From Tiliqua scincoides (lineage: Eukaryota > Chordata > Lepidosauria > Squamata > Scincidae), in contig NC_089823.1 of NCBI RefSeq assembly GCF_035046505.1, forward strand, positions 612,767-676,766: a DNA stretch of 64,000 nucleotides, given 5' to 3'. The translations under genes and the position numbers were made by a program. Positions 48,301-59,030 of the stretch are shown here, piece by piece (the stretch's first letter is position 1; each line of letters begins with the position of its first letter). The notes under the pieces were generated by a model. It searched no databases and was not told where the DNA came from. It was given only the letters and a program-made list of their open reading frames with translations.

Positions 48301-49722
48301 CCGGCTCCCAGCGCAAGTCATCCAGACACAGCCGCCGAAACCCTGCAATGGAGAGGAAGGGATGGAGACAGCCTGGCAGATGGGCCCCCCTGGATAGGGG
48401 GGCAAACAGCAGAGAACAGACAGCACCAGGGAACCGGAAGCAGCTCGCCACTCAGAGCTGCGCCCAGAAGGAAGACACAGGCAGCCAGACACCCTGACCA
48501 CCACTCCCCGTCCACCCCTTTTCCTGTTGCAAGTCAGGCAGCAGGAAGAGAGACAGTGGAGGAAAGGAGGTGGGCGGGAATGACCCCCCCCCGCCTGCTG
48601 GCTGAAGGAACTGCTCCAGAAGCCCCACCAGCACTCTGTCCTCTCCACTGACCCAGACACCAGCCGTTCCAGCCTCACCTGGGAAGAGGTGGAGCACCTG
48701 CTTGCTGTGGGAGCGGGCAGTGCACACCAGCAGGAGCCAGGGGGGCAGCAGCTGGAGGTGGCTCCCCAGGAGCTGGGCAATGGTCTGGCTGGGCCCGGGG
48801 GGTGGAGCTCCTCGGTCCTCCTCCTGTTCGCTCCTGCCTGCGTCCAGCGCATCCACTACGAGCAGCAGCGGCCTGGGGGGCGGTGGCAGGTCCAGCAGTG
48901 GGAGCAGCACAGCTCTGATGGGCGGGAGGGAGAAAGAAGGGAATGCCCCACATGACTCAGGAGGAAGAGGCGGCAGGAAGGAGCCCCACCTTGTGTCCTG
49001 CTTGGCTGTCTTGGTTCCAGAGCGGGGAATGACACTCCAAATCTCGCTCCGCCCACGGAAGGCTGCAGCATTGCCTGCAAAGCGCGTTCCTGGCCAGCTT
49101 GCACCAGCACTCCCCCATTTGGTCTATCTGTCCACCTCTGCTGAAGCTGAGCAATAACAGGAAGTCCGCATTTCTCTCCCAGCTCTAACTGGCTGGGAGA
49201 GGAGCAGGGAGGTGAGTGGGCAGCACAATGGCAGCCGCCTGCGTCTTGTCCAATCCCGACCCTGATCAAGCTCCTGCAGATCTGCACCCCCAGCCGCGGG
49301 GACGGCTTCCACCCCCACGGGGCCCCTCACCTGCGGAAGGCTTCATCCGGGTCCCTCCGGCACACTGCAGCCTCCAGGGCCAGCTGGGCATCTGCCTGGC
49401 TGAGGCGCTCCCGATAGCCAGGCAGCAGGGGGCAGCGCTCGACCTGCCCCACTAGTCTGAGGAGGAAGCTGCACGGGGAGCAGGTGGTAGCATCGTGGGG
49501 CTGGCAGAAGTGCCAGGCGAGAGCACCTTCGCCCAGGCCCGCCCGGCGGCCCGGCTCTGAGGTGGGCCACAGAGCCTCGGTGCACAGCGCGGTCTTGCCG
49601 CTGCCGGGACCCCCGGTCACCAGCACCCCACCGCCCCCTTCCAAGCTGAGCGCCAGCCGGCCCAGTGCCCACTCCCGGCAGTAGAAGGGCTTGCCCTGCA
49701 GCAGGCTTCCCGCTGGCTCCAT
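45353..49722 (-). CDS. ANKRD50L: ANKRD50-like P-loop NTPase with ankyrin repeats
   Basis: Coding exons in minus order are 49331-49722, 48679-48914 and 45353-48342; junction codons FR-R-A and FP-G-F match ANKRD50. They sum to 3618 nt, 1205 codons plus stop, shorter than human ANKRD50 (about 1430). Residues 1-480 form a STAND-type NTPase: Walker A GGPGSGKT at 37-44, Walker [10 protein letters not shown] at about 147-155, then [30 protein letters not shown] and [17 protein letters not shown]. About 17-19 ankyrin repeats fill roughly 485-1062. The tail (about 143 residues) keeps [12 protein letters not shown] and ends YKQETPL, close to human YKKETPL, a class I PDZ ligand. ANKRD50 itself works with SNX27-retromer-WASH in endosome-to-surface recycling; a similar role here is inference. 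The tail is less than half the ANKRD50 length, so I read it as a paralogue. The start is chosen from homology of [12 protein letters not shown]. Confidence 0.93.
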
Positions 49723-49879
49723 GCCAGGCCCGGGGCATGGCGAAGTCGGAGCAGCGGTGCCCAGAGAAGTGCCAGGGCTGGTTCCGTGAGCAGCAGTCGG
49801 AGCGCCACAGACGGGGCCTGGGAGCTGCAGAGCGGGGTGCAGGCCTGGGGGGAGAGAGAGCGAGAGCTGACCCCTGCGG

Positions 49880-51200
49880 CGCCCGCAGGCCCGGAGAGCA
49901 GCCAGCCCGCCCTGCCAGCCGCCGCCTCGGTCCCAGGCCCCGCTTGCCCCACTCGCCGGGCCATCGCTCGCTCTTCCGCGGCCGCTCCCGGCACGGCGGG
50001 TGCTGGCCAGGCAGGCGCGCGGCCCCCCGCCCGGCCGCAGAGGGAGGGGGCAGCAGGGCGCCTCGCCCCCTCCGTGGCCGCCCTGCTCAGGCTCTGCACG
50101 CCGCGGCGCTCCGGCACTGGGGCGGGGCAGACCCGCGAGCATCGCCCAGCCGCAGACGACGCCCCCCCGGCCCTGCGCCGCGGAGCCGCCGCCCCAGCGC
50201 CGGGCCTGCCTCGCCTCGTCTCGCCGGCGGCGCTTCTCGGGGCGGGCGGGGGCCGTCCCGCCACCGCGCGGGCCGAAGCGCGCCGGATGCCCAGGCGGGG
50301 CGGGGCGCGGCCGGCCGGCCGCCCACAAGGGGGCTCCCGGTCGGCTGAGGGCCGCTCTCGGTGTCCCCCGCCCCAGCGCGGAACAGGGGCGCGGCGGGGT
50401 CCGGTCGGCCAGGCCTCCCACTCTCGGGCGCGGCTACCCGGGGGCTCTGCGGGCGCCGCGGGCGGGGGGTCCCTACCTGCTCCGCAGCAGGCGGAGGGCG
50501 GCCGCCAAACTTCCGCTCGCTGCGGCCGGGAGACAGGAAGCAGGAGGCGGCGCGGCGCTGCCCAGGCTCAGGTGCCGCGAGGGCGGGCAGAGGCGCGCGG
50601 AAAGGCCTCTGAGCACGTGCCGAGCGCGCCGCAGGCTGCGCTATGGCTCCCCCGGGAAGCCTGCCGGGGCTGCCCGCCGCCGGAGGTGGGTTGGGAGCCC
50701 CGCCGAGTCCTCGCAGTCAAGTGGTGGGGAGTTCCGCCGCCCGCGCCCTTCCTTGTGCTGCAGCAGGGAGGAGGACAGCGTTCCGCAGAGGAGGCTTTCG
50801 CCCCGATTCTGGGCGTCGGCCCGGCCTGCAGGGCGGCCCAGGCGCGGACCGGACGCAGACCCCGGCCTGCTGCAGCCGGCCCGGGCGGGCGAGCGAAGGA
50901 GGCGCCGGAGAGAGAGGCAGGCGCAGCAGCAGCAAGAGGCCGGCCGGAGCCTCCCCGCCGCCGAGGCTCGTTCACACGTGCACAGCCGCTGCGCGTGCGG
51001 GAGGCTCTGCGGCCGGGCTGGGCGCGCCCTTCCAGCCTCCGGCCCCCTCCTGTCGAGCGTCGCGCCGGAGCCTGGGAGCGGAAGGGGCTTCGCAGCTGTG
51101 TCCGTGCCTGGGCTTGTGCTGGGGGAGAGGCTGCCGCCACCGGCCCTCCCCTCGGCCCCGCCTGCAGCGCCCCTGGCCCCCACCCTCCGCACGTTTCCTC
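49880..51200. promoter_or_regulatory. ANKRD50L: CpG island over the ANKRD50L 5' end
   Basis: About 1.3 kb of very GC- and CpG-rich sequence lies directly upstream of the ANKRD50L start codon. It holds many GGGCGG/CCGCCC-type boxes and no TATA box that I could place. It is the best candidate promoter for the minus-strand gene and may also fire to the right. Long open frames on both strands here are expected from base composition and are not called as genes. Confidence 0.7.
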
Positions 51201-51731
51201 AGAAGTGAGTGCAGGATCGGGGCTCCGCCAGTCTGAGCACGTGGCAGCGCCTCTCCTGTCCGCTCCCTGCTTCTGCCCCCCAATCACCCGATCGAATGAG
51301 AGGATCTTTGCCACAGGGGAGCAGCAGCACTGTTTTGGGGCACCCCTGAAAGCGCTCCTGCACCCCTTGCCCCCCAGCTGGGGGTGCCCAGGTTACCATT
51401 CCCTGAGGACTCCTGGCAGAGACCCCTTTGGGGGAGCAGGCTGAGGGCCCCTTCAGGCTGTTTCTTAGGAAATGCAGCGTGCAGGGAGCAGTGGACTCCT
51501 GGGCAGTTTGGCAGGAGAGGCAGACCGGCTAGCCCCAACTAGCTGTGGAGACGTAAATTGGGGCATGGCAGTGTCCCAGGGGTCTGGCACCTGGTCCAGG
51601 CTGCAGACCTGACCTTTGCCCTTGAAGGACAGAGGTTCTTGGTCCCTTTGGACCCCAGCTGGCTGGACCTCCAGGCAGAGGCACTGGTGATCCAGTTCCT
51701 CAGAAGGGTAGGTGCAGAGCTGGCAGGTTCT

Positions 51732-51769
<38 letters not shown>

Positions 51770-52514
51770 AGCTTCTGCTTGTGGGATCTGGGCTTGTCTT
51801 GGGTTCCTTGCTGAACACCCGTCAAACGCCACCCCTCTCGTTCCTTCATATGGCACCAAAGTTGTTAAGCCAGGCTTCATTCACACCATCGCTGCAAGGT
51901 GGGTGAGGCTGGGAAAAAATAACTGCAGGGCTACCACACAGCTGAGCATAGATCAGGATTGGACTCTGGGCTTTTGACCAGCTCTTTCCCACACTGGCTG
52001 CTGGTCTGGAAGAAAGGGAGGGTCTAGATTAGGCAGTCTGAATGGCATTTTTCTTGGATGCCTTGGGACCCCATCCCCCCAGCCCGTTTGTTTGTCTCAG
52101 GCTCCCAGGCACTCCCCCCCCATACATCCCTGTCGCCCTTTGTGCCTCTGCGCATGGCAAGAGGCTTCTCCTGAAGGCCTGTCTGACACCCACCCAGAGT
52201 TAACACAGGCTGTCTAATGAGAGCGTCAGTCACAATCTGTGTGTTCTCCTGACCATGTTGGGGTATCTTTCCTGCCTGCGGACAAAGGTCTCTCGGAGAG
52301 GCTGAGCCGAGCTGGAAGGTGTGGGGGTTCCCTGCCTCACCCTCCTCCCTCCACGTGCAATTGATTGGTCTGCGAACTGTGCTAAGGGGTGGGGGCATGT
52401 GACTGGGGTAGGGGCTGCAGTGTCCAAAGGGGCTCCAGGGTGCAAAAGGCAACTCCTGGAGGGGTGATGTGGTGGGTGGGGTTGAGGGGCCTTTCTGCTT
52501 TCCTTGACTAGGTC
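51201..52514. other. no recognised gene apart from (TG)n
   Basis: Sequence beyond the ANKRD50L CpG island. Open frames are short and without domains. Confidence 0.4.
51733..51766. repeat. (TG)n microsatellite
   Basis: About 17 uninterrupted TG units. Confidence 0.95.
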
Positions 52515-53755
52515 TTAGGGTCATCTGGTGGGCCACTGTGAGATACAGGAAGCTGGACTTCCCGGGCCTTTGGCCTAATCCAGCATGCTCCTCTTACGGG
52601 TCACCCCCTGGAACAGTTTGTCAGCAGATCCAGAGGACAGTAAAGGGAACATGCAGCAAACATGACCTGGAGTCAGGGATCAGCAGAGAGGTGGCCAGGT
52701 TTGCAGATGACTTAAAACTTTCTTGGGTGCTGAAGACCTGAAGGGATTGTGAAGAGCTCCAGAAAGAGCTCTCCAAACTGGGATAATGGGCCACAAAATG
52801 GCAGATGCACTTCAATGTAAGTAAGTTTCAAAGAGATGCACATAGGTCAAGAAATCAAAACTTCACATGCACACTCTTGGGTTCTGAGCTGTCTGTGACG
52901 GATCACAGGAAGGCTTCTGAGGAAGGGCTACAACATTTGGGGCTGTTCAGTCTAGATCAGGGGTGTCAAACTCTTTTCGTACAGAGGGCGGGATAGCATT
53001 CATGATGCCTGCTGAGGGCCGGAAGTGATGTCATCAGCCAGGAAGTGATGTCATTAAAGTATTCTGAACAAAAATAAGCACCTTTTCTTGGGAACTCATT
53101 AACTTCATATGACAGGAAAGGAATCACGCAAATCTTGATCGTATTTCAAGATACAGGAGAGCACAATTTTCATGTGGGCTGCCCTTTCAGCAGTAACACT
53201 TCAGCACTGCTCAGCAGCTGGGAACCCAAGGGCTGGATAAAAAGCTACTGTGGGTCGCATTTGGCCCCTGGGCCTTATGTTTCACACCCCGGTCTAGATA
53301 GACAGAAGACACCTAAGGAGGGACATGATTGAGACTTATGAAATGATGCATGGGATGAATAGAGTGGATGGGGGAAGTTCCAAACCAGGCCTAGGGGATA
53401 GCCACTAAAATTGACTGGCAGGAGCAGCAGAACAGGTAGAATATTTCTTTACCCAATACATAATTAGTCTGTGGAACTCCTTATCACAGGATGTGGTGAT
53501 GAAAGCCTAGATGCCTTTAATAGGGGATTGGCCAGATTGATGAAGAAAAGTCCATCGCGGATTACGAGCTAAGGTGAATGTATGCAACCTCTGGGCTTTA
53601 GAGCTAGCCTGTCTCTAATGCCAGGTGCAAGAGAGTGGCAACAGGATATGGGTTTCTCCTTGTCTTGAGTGTTTCCTGAGTGTTCCCACAGTTGGTTATT
53701 GTGAGATGCAGGAAGCTGGACAAGGCCCTTTGGCCTGATCCAGCAGGGCTCTTTT
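52515..53755 (+). mobile_element. old CR1 LINE, interrupted by hAT
   Basis: Diverged RT tail (gtttgcagatgacttaaaac, corresponding to FADD-LKL), C-terminal region (attagtctgtggaactcctt) and 3' UTR (tggcctgatccagcagggct). The beginning at about 52515-52590 is an extra CR1 tail (gccactgtgagatacaggaa). Many small gaps. Confidence 0.78.
52958..53291. mobile_element. 334-bp non-autonomous hAT element
   Basis: Termini CAGGGGTGTCAAACTC and, reversed, CGGGGTGTGAAAC. A perfect 8-base duplication gtctagat flanks it at 52950-52957 and 53292-53299. The interior has ccggaagtgatgtcatcagc. It split the older CR1. Confidence 0.9.
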
Positions 53756-55301
53756 TATGCTCAGGGCCACCAGCTCTTGAAAGAAGCCTTGCAGGGAGGA
53801 TGGCTCTGACCATGGTTGTCAGCCTGAGGGCACCACAGACCTTCCCCGAGCTTCAGCAGTGGCCTGAGTCTTTGAGCTGCCATTCTCAGAAGCAGGGGCT
53901 GGGTCCCACCAGGCCACTGTTGTCCTGCCCAAGTAGGAAACATATTCTCAAATAAAAGTAAACCAGCTCCCCCTTGCGGCCTTTGTCAGAAAAGGCCTCT
54001 TGCCGCTGCTCCTCGAGTGATGGGAGCTGTGCTGCAACCAGCCGCATAGCCACTTTTCTTCAGAGCTGGCAGTCACAGCAGAAAGTGGCCACATGCACGT
54101 CCCTCCCAGCTCTGAAGGCCACAGAGCGACCTGCCAGGCCGGGGTGCCAGTTGTAGGGAGGTGGCTCTGGACTTGGGCGCCATGGGCTCTGCCTGGAACC
54201 CCAGAGTGGAAGCCAGGTGTTTGCGCCACTCCCACCCTCGCCAGGACAGTGCCTCCTGGTGTGCCCAGGTGAGTGTTGCTGCCTGCTGAGCTGGTTGCTT
54301 CCCGTGTGGCAGGGGGTCTTTGCACAAACTCTGATGGGCTCTAAAGCTCTCCGCTTTGTGCTGAGTGCGAAGGTGCTGTAATGTTGGTAATGGAGATTAG
54401 CCTACCATGCGATGGGCGGCCACTTGGTGCTGTGCCAGTACTCGGCTTTTGAATCGAGTTTCTGTGGCAACTCCTTGTCCCTGGGACTGTTGTAGTTAAT
54501 TGTACCTCCTGTGTTGCTGTTGGCTACTTTGGGCCTCCTTCCAGAGACAAAAAGCAGAGGGAAGGCGTGGAATAGAGCAGCGTGGAAGTTTGTTGCCGGC
54601 AGGCCATGGTGTTTCAGGAGCTACTTTGGACCAACTCTGCCCATAAAGGGCCCAGCGGCCTCCTTAGTGAACTGTGGCAGCCCCAAGCCCGGGCTGGGCC
54701 AGTGCTTCTCTGTGGCCCCGATCCCTCCGGATAGTGCCCCCATTGCAGACCAGAGCCAAATGCCAGCAGGGAGGCCCCTTGCAGAGAGCACTGCACCAGC
54801 AGCCCGTCCCCGAGCCAGAGGAGGCAAGCTCCTCCTTACCTTTCCCCAGTCCCAGAGGCGCCCCCAGGTCAGCTTCTCCCTCTCGCGGTAGTGGCTCCCC
54901 ACCCCCAAAGCCCTTCCAGGGATATTGGGGACCTGGCTCCCCTGGGCTCTGGTGTGGCAGCCTCTGTGTCCCTGGAGCAAAAGCCCACAGGTGGCGGCTG
55001 CTGCTGCTGTGACTGGACCACGCAACTTGTGGTGCCAAGCAGGGCAGTGGGGCTCTCTCTGGGTGCTGGTTCCTGCAGTCCCTGGTGCAGGGGCCTCTGT
55101 GGCACATCGCTGTGGTTAGAAGGCAGCTAGCTGGGCAGCAGTGGAGGACCACCTGTGGTTTTGGCTTCTCCACCCCCTTGACGCCCCCTCACTTGGGTGC
55201 CAGGGCCTGGCTCTCCCCGTGATGGACTCCCCCAGGCTGCTGCCTTTTCTCCGTTTACTGGGCCAGCTCCACCACCACAGAGATGCTGTCTGGTCTTCCT
55301 T
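53756..55301. other. no recognised gene; isolated AATAAA
   Basis: A plus-strand AATAAA lies at about 53952 in ctcaaataaaagtaaacc, after 200 bases of non-repeat sequence, but no exon leading to it was recognised. 54000-55300 shows no clear coding content; it is downstream of CSTB on the minus strand. Confidence 0.4.
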
Positions 55302-55307
55302 TTTATT
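55302..55307 (-). promoter_or_regulatory. CSTB: poly(A) signal AATAAA of CSTB
   Basis: AATAAA on the minus strand begins only 9 nt after the stop codon (TTTATT at 55302-55307 on plus). If used, the 3' UTR would be about 25-35 nt, unusually short. Confidence 0.7.
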
Positions 55308-55315
55308 GGTGGCTG

Positions 55316-56839
55316 CTAGAAGTAGGTGAGGGGGTCTGTCCTGGTGTGGCGCAGCTGGCAGCCCTGCAGCTCCACCTGCCCCCCGTTGACCGGCAGGGCT
55401 TGGAAGACGCGCAGGTGGGCGTAGCTGTGTGTGCCATCGCCGTACTGGACCTGCAAGGAGGAGGAAGCCACACGCTGGAAAGGGGCGGTAGCCTGCCCCT
55501 GGAGCTCCCCCCTCTGGCTACCTAGGAAAGGGGCCAGCACAGAGCTGCCCACTGAGCTGAAGGATCCAGCCTCAGCCACACACTCCTTCCCTGAAGGCCA
55601 GAGACTCCTCCACTCCCTTGGCCCTGCTCCATTACTGGGAAACCAGTCGGGGAAAGGACCCCAATTTGGACATGAGCCAAATCCCCTCCCCCGCATTGGG
55701 AAAAAGCTGGATAGCGTGAGGAGCAAATGGAATGCCTGGAAAGTGCTGCCCCGCCTCAGACGCATGCAGCTGCCACGCGGTCCCCAGTGGAAAAGGACAG
55801 GAGTGGCAGCAGGGAGGGGGCGAGATAAGCAGCACCCAGGGCACGGGGGGGGGGCTGGGGCCAGGTCCCCTCCACCTGCGCCAGCAGCAGAGGTGCGCGG
55901 ACGGAGTTGGACAGTCCACCATTCCCTTTGGGGTGGGGAGGGAGCCTTGGGCATGAGTCGCGTGGGTCAGAAAGCCCCTGAGAGCAGCTCTCAAGTTCTG
56001 CTCCTGAGTTGTGGCTTCTGATGCCTGCCCAGTTTTGCAGGACTCTTATCCTTGCTCTGTGGAAACACGGGAATCAATCCTTGTCGCCCCCTTCTGGGGG
56101 GGGGGAATTGATGGGGCCTGAATGCCTGCTGTGAGTGGTTAGTGGGAGGGGGCGTCCAGTGACCTGGTCTCTCTTGCGTAGTTTCCTCCGGTGGGAAGCA
56201 GCAGAGGCTGGAACTGGGCATTCAGGCAACGGAGTCAGGTCATTCGGGATGGAGGAGGCTGAGACCCCCACCCCACCCTCTGAAGGGCAGCCTTTGGGCC
56301 CAGCCGGCTACCAGTTCTATCCCCAGCCACTGACCTTGATGAAGTAGTTGTTGCCGGCGACCACCTGTGTTCTGTACTCAATCGCCCAGAGGATGGCGAA
56401 GGTCTGGTTCTCTCTGGACTCCAGCTGGCTCCTCACCTGGGGCAGGAAGAAGCAAAAACTGCTGGCGTTCTTCTCACAAGCACAAAGCACATGAGACCGT
56501 GGCCTGCCAGCTGAGGTTCAGGGGTGGCACAGAGTGGTTTGGCTCCTTCCAGGGTTACCCAAGGCTCTCCAGTGGGAGGTGGGGAGCTCCTGTGCCCCTC
56601 CGGAGGACTTGAGGGGGCTGTTTTGCACAGGTGACGCCTGGAGGAGCCCAGTTCTGCTGCCCGCTTGAACTTGGATGAAGCAGGCTTGAGCTCAGCAGTG
56701 GGCAGCGGGCAAATGGTGGCTCCGTCTCTGAAGCTCTCCCTGTCTTTGGCAGGACCCGGGGCAGCCACCTTACCTGATCGGTAATGGCTTGCACAGCAGC
56801 CGTGGCTGGCTGGGTGGGAGATAGTCCTCCAACACTCAT
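55316..56839 (-). CDS. CSTB: cystatin-B (stefin) cysteine protease inhibitor
   Basis: Cytosolic and nuclear inhibitor of papain-family cathepsins. Coding exons in minus order are 56774-56839, 56335-56436 and 55316-55450, all phase 0, giving 22+34+44 = 100 residues against 98 in human. Exon 1 is MSVGGLSPTQPATAAVQAIT plus DQ and has the conserved N-terminal glycine. Exon 2 starts VRSQLESRENQTF and ends QVVAGNNYFIK, containing the QVVAG hairpin that enters the protease cleft. Exon 3 has HLRVFQALP (second hairpin region) and ends DPLTYF, as in stefins (DELTYF). Exon boundaries equal those of mammalian CSTB. There is no signal peptide, which separates it from type 2 cystatins. Lysines usual in human exons 2-3 are largely replaced by Arg, Gln and Gly. 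A stefin A-type paralogue name is possible, but the DQ-VRSQLE junction favours B. Confidence 0.94.
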
Positions 56840-57261
56840 GGTGCCCCAGCAGCTCCCAGAGAGACACGTTTCAAAGCAGCACAGCAGGGACTGGGCAAGC
56901 TGGTCCCTGGCTGCACTGAGAGTGAGAGTGAGCAAGCAAGCTTTGCACTCCGTAGGTCTCTGTGCAGCAAACGCACACCCCCGCAGCTGTTGAAGGAGGC
57001 GGCTGAACCGGACGGGGTGGAAACACCTTGCTTGGCTCCCCAGCCTGCTGCAACAAGAAAGGCGAGGACCTGCTGGCTGCTGATTGACAGCGTGGCTGGA
57101 TGAAGGCCAAGCAAAGCACAGCAACCACCTTCACAGCTGGGGCAGGGCCTTCCTGGGGCATCAGGGTGCTGGAACAAACAGTCCCCTTGCCCCTGAACCA
57201 GCAGCCAGACTCTTCTGGTCCTTTGGGGGCAAATGAATGAATCAGCAGCCAGACTCTTCTG

Positions 57262-57552
57262 CTCCTGGGGCAGGAGGTCTGGTCTAGAGGGTTGAGCCTC
57301 CATTTGCCTGAAGATAACATCCAAAGGTCGCCAGTTCGAGGCCACCGGCACCGTGAATGGCGAGACCTTGAAGCAGCTGACAAGTCTAGCTGAGTTATTC
57401 CACCTGCTCTTTGGAGAGAGGAAGGAGCTGCTCGTCAGCCTGCGTGGGAGGAATCTGGAGGCCAGAAAGTGATAACAGGCCACAAAAGATCCATCTGAAA
57501 TGTTGTGCGGTTCTTGAAAGATAGAACCTTTCTTCACTTGTAAAAATCCCTA
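57262..57552 (+). mobile_element. tRNA-derived SINE, copy 2 (3'-shortened)
   Basis: Box A-like ggtctggtctagagggttga and box B-like ggtcgccagttcgaggccac, then gttcttgaaagatagaacct; it ends near tgtaaaaatccct where another repeat begins. Lies upstream of the CSTB gene on the opposite strand. Confidence 0.72.
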
Positions 57553-57619
57553 CCAGTGGCGTCACTAGGATTCGCATTACCTGGTGCGGGAGGCCTCCGC
57601 GTCACCCCATGCAGTGAGC

Positions 57620-58480
57620 GGGGTGTTGTACACTCCCAGGGTTTTGGGGTGCTTAGAGTTCTTGGTTCTCGAACCCTAGAGCCCTCAAGGACCCCTGTTC
57701 GGTAGTACTGCCACCACCCTGTATGTGCCAGTGTCTCGGTTCAGGGACACTGAGACCCTCTAGGCTTAATTCTATCCCTTGCAGGCACTGAGCACTTTCT
57801 CCAATTAAAGCCTCAGTCCTCAAGTTACTAGACCTCAATGAGTATTTGGTAGCTTGCTGATTCTGAACCTTTGTCCCCAAACAACTCAGTAAAAGGATTT
57901 TTACTTTATTAAGTAGGTAGGGTTACATAAGTTACAAAAGGCAGCAAATGCCAGAGGCGCAAAACTTCTAGGAAACATATCAGCATTAAAATAACAAAGC
58001 TAGCTGGCTATCTCTATTATTCCCTAACTCTTACCTGGGTCAGCTTTCTTTTGTAGATCTTTCCTCCAGGTTACCTATGAGGCCACATGGCCCTGGTGGA
58101 CCAGGCTCTCCCTGCAGGATGTTGCACCCACCCTTTCCCCCCAAAAAAGAGACCCGACACCCCCTTTGGGCTTTGTTCTTATACATCTCATGCTAACAGG
58201 ATGGAGGTCACTCTGTACTTATTTAAACTGTCCAATCAGAACTCTTGGGGACAGAATCTTCCCAAAGTGGGGCTGGACGCTAGCCCTCTCAGCCCTCCCG
58301 TCCCTACAGCTGCATTCCATCCTTGATGGGCCCCTTTCTGTCTGCACAGGTGCTACATTATGACCTTCCATGGAGTTGTAAATTCTGTTGGCTGTTGTTA
58401 CGCACATCCTTGCAGCTAGGAACTGCAAGCCGCTTCTCTGTTACTGGTTTAGTTTGGTTTGGGCTCTACATGCTACTAGG
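57620..58480 (-). mobile_element. possible solo LTR (LTR element fossil)
   Basis: Unique-looking AT-richer block of roughly 0.85 kb with no coding capacity. It has a minus-strand AATAAAG polyadenylation motif in tttactttattaagtagg at about 57901. Size and composition fit a solo LTR of a retrovirus-like element, but TG/CA ends and a 4-6 bp flanking duplication were not established. A hAT-like terminus (cagtggcgtcactagg) lies just before it at about 57554. Confidence 0.3.
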
Positions 58481-58703
58481 CCTAAACTGTACATATGCAT
58501 GACACGGGGCAACGGCCCAGGTGGTTGGCATGGTGATGTACCATCACTCACCCCCACTGGTTATTTGGCTGTACCTTTTGTTAGAACGCAGATATTTCAA
58601 CATGGTTTGTTTCATTGCGTTCTGCATGAAATTATGCATTGATTGATATATAACATGATGGGATTATTCCTCCAAACTCTGATTTTAGTGAGTTTGAAAA
58701 CTT

Positions 58704-58704
<1 letters not shown>

Positions 58705-58758
<54 letters not shown>
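58705..58758. repeat. (CA)n microsatellite
   Basis: About 26 uninterrupted CA units. Confidence 0.95.
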
Positions 58759-58759
<1 letters not shown>

Positions 58760-58782
58760 AGTGTCAACTTACTAACAACTTA

Positions 58783-59030
58783 TTGCAGCAGTTCTCAAAC
58801 TTTTAGCACTGGGACACACTTTTTAGAATGAGGGTATGTCCAGGACCCATTAGATGTCATGGCCAGAAGTGACATCATCAAGCAAATTAAATAAATAATT
58901 ATAAATAATTAAAATAAAATAAGGAGGAGCCAGTCCTGTTCCACCAAGTGAATCTACTTGGAAGGAAGTCCTATTGTGGTCAATGGGGCTTACTCTCAGG
59001 AAAGTGTGGGTAGGATTGTAGCCTGTGAGC
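58783..59030. mobile_element. hAT-like fragment plus MITE-like repeat
   Basis: cagcagttctcaaactttta is a hAT-type terminus, followed by ggccagaagtgacatcatca. From about 58945, ggaagtcctattgtggtcaa and gggcttactctcaggaaagt match the palindromic MITE family at 36031-36118. Confidence 0.5.

Noticed and set aside
45353-49722. NLR-type immune receptor (P-loop plus repeats)
   Set aside because: Colinear motifs, exon junctions and the ETPL terminus match ANKRD50 far better than NACHT-LRR proteins.
49786-51444. 552-codon open frame on the plus strand
   Set aside because: It is antisense to ANKRD50L exon 1 and then crosses a CpG island. The composition (Ala, Gly, Arg, Pro) is what GC-rich DNA gives in any frame, and no domain is seen.
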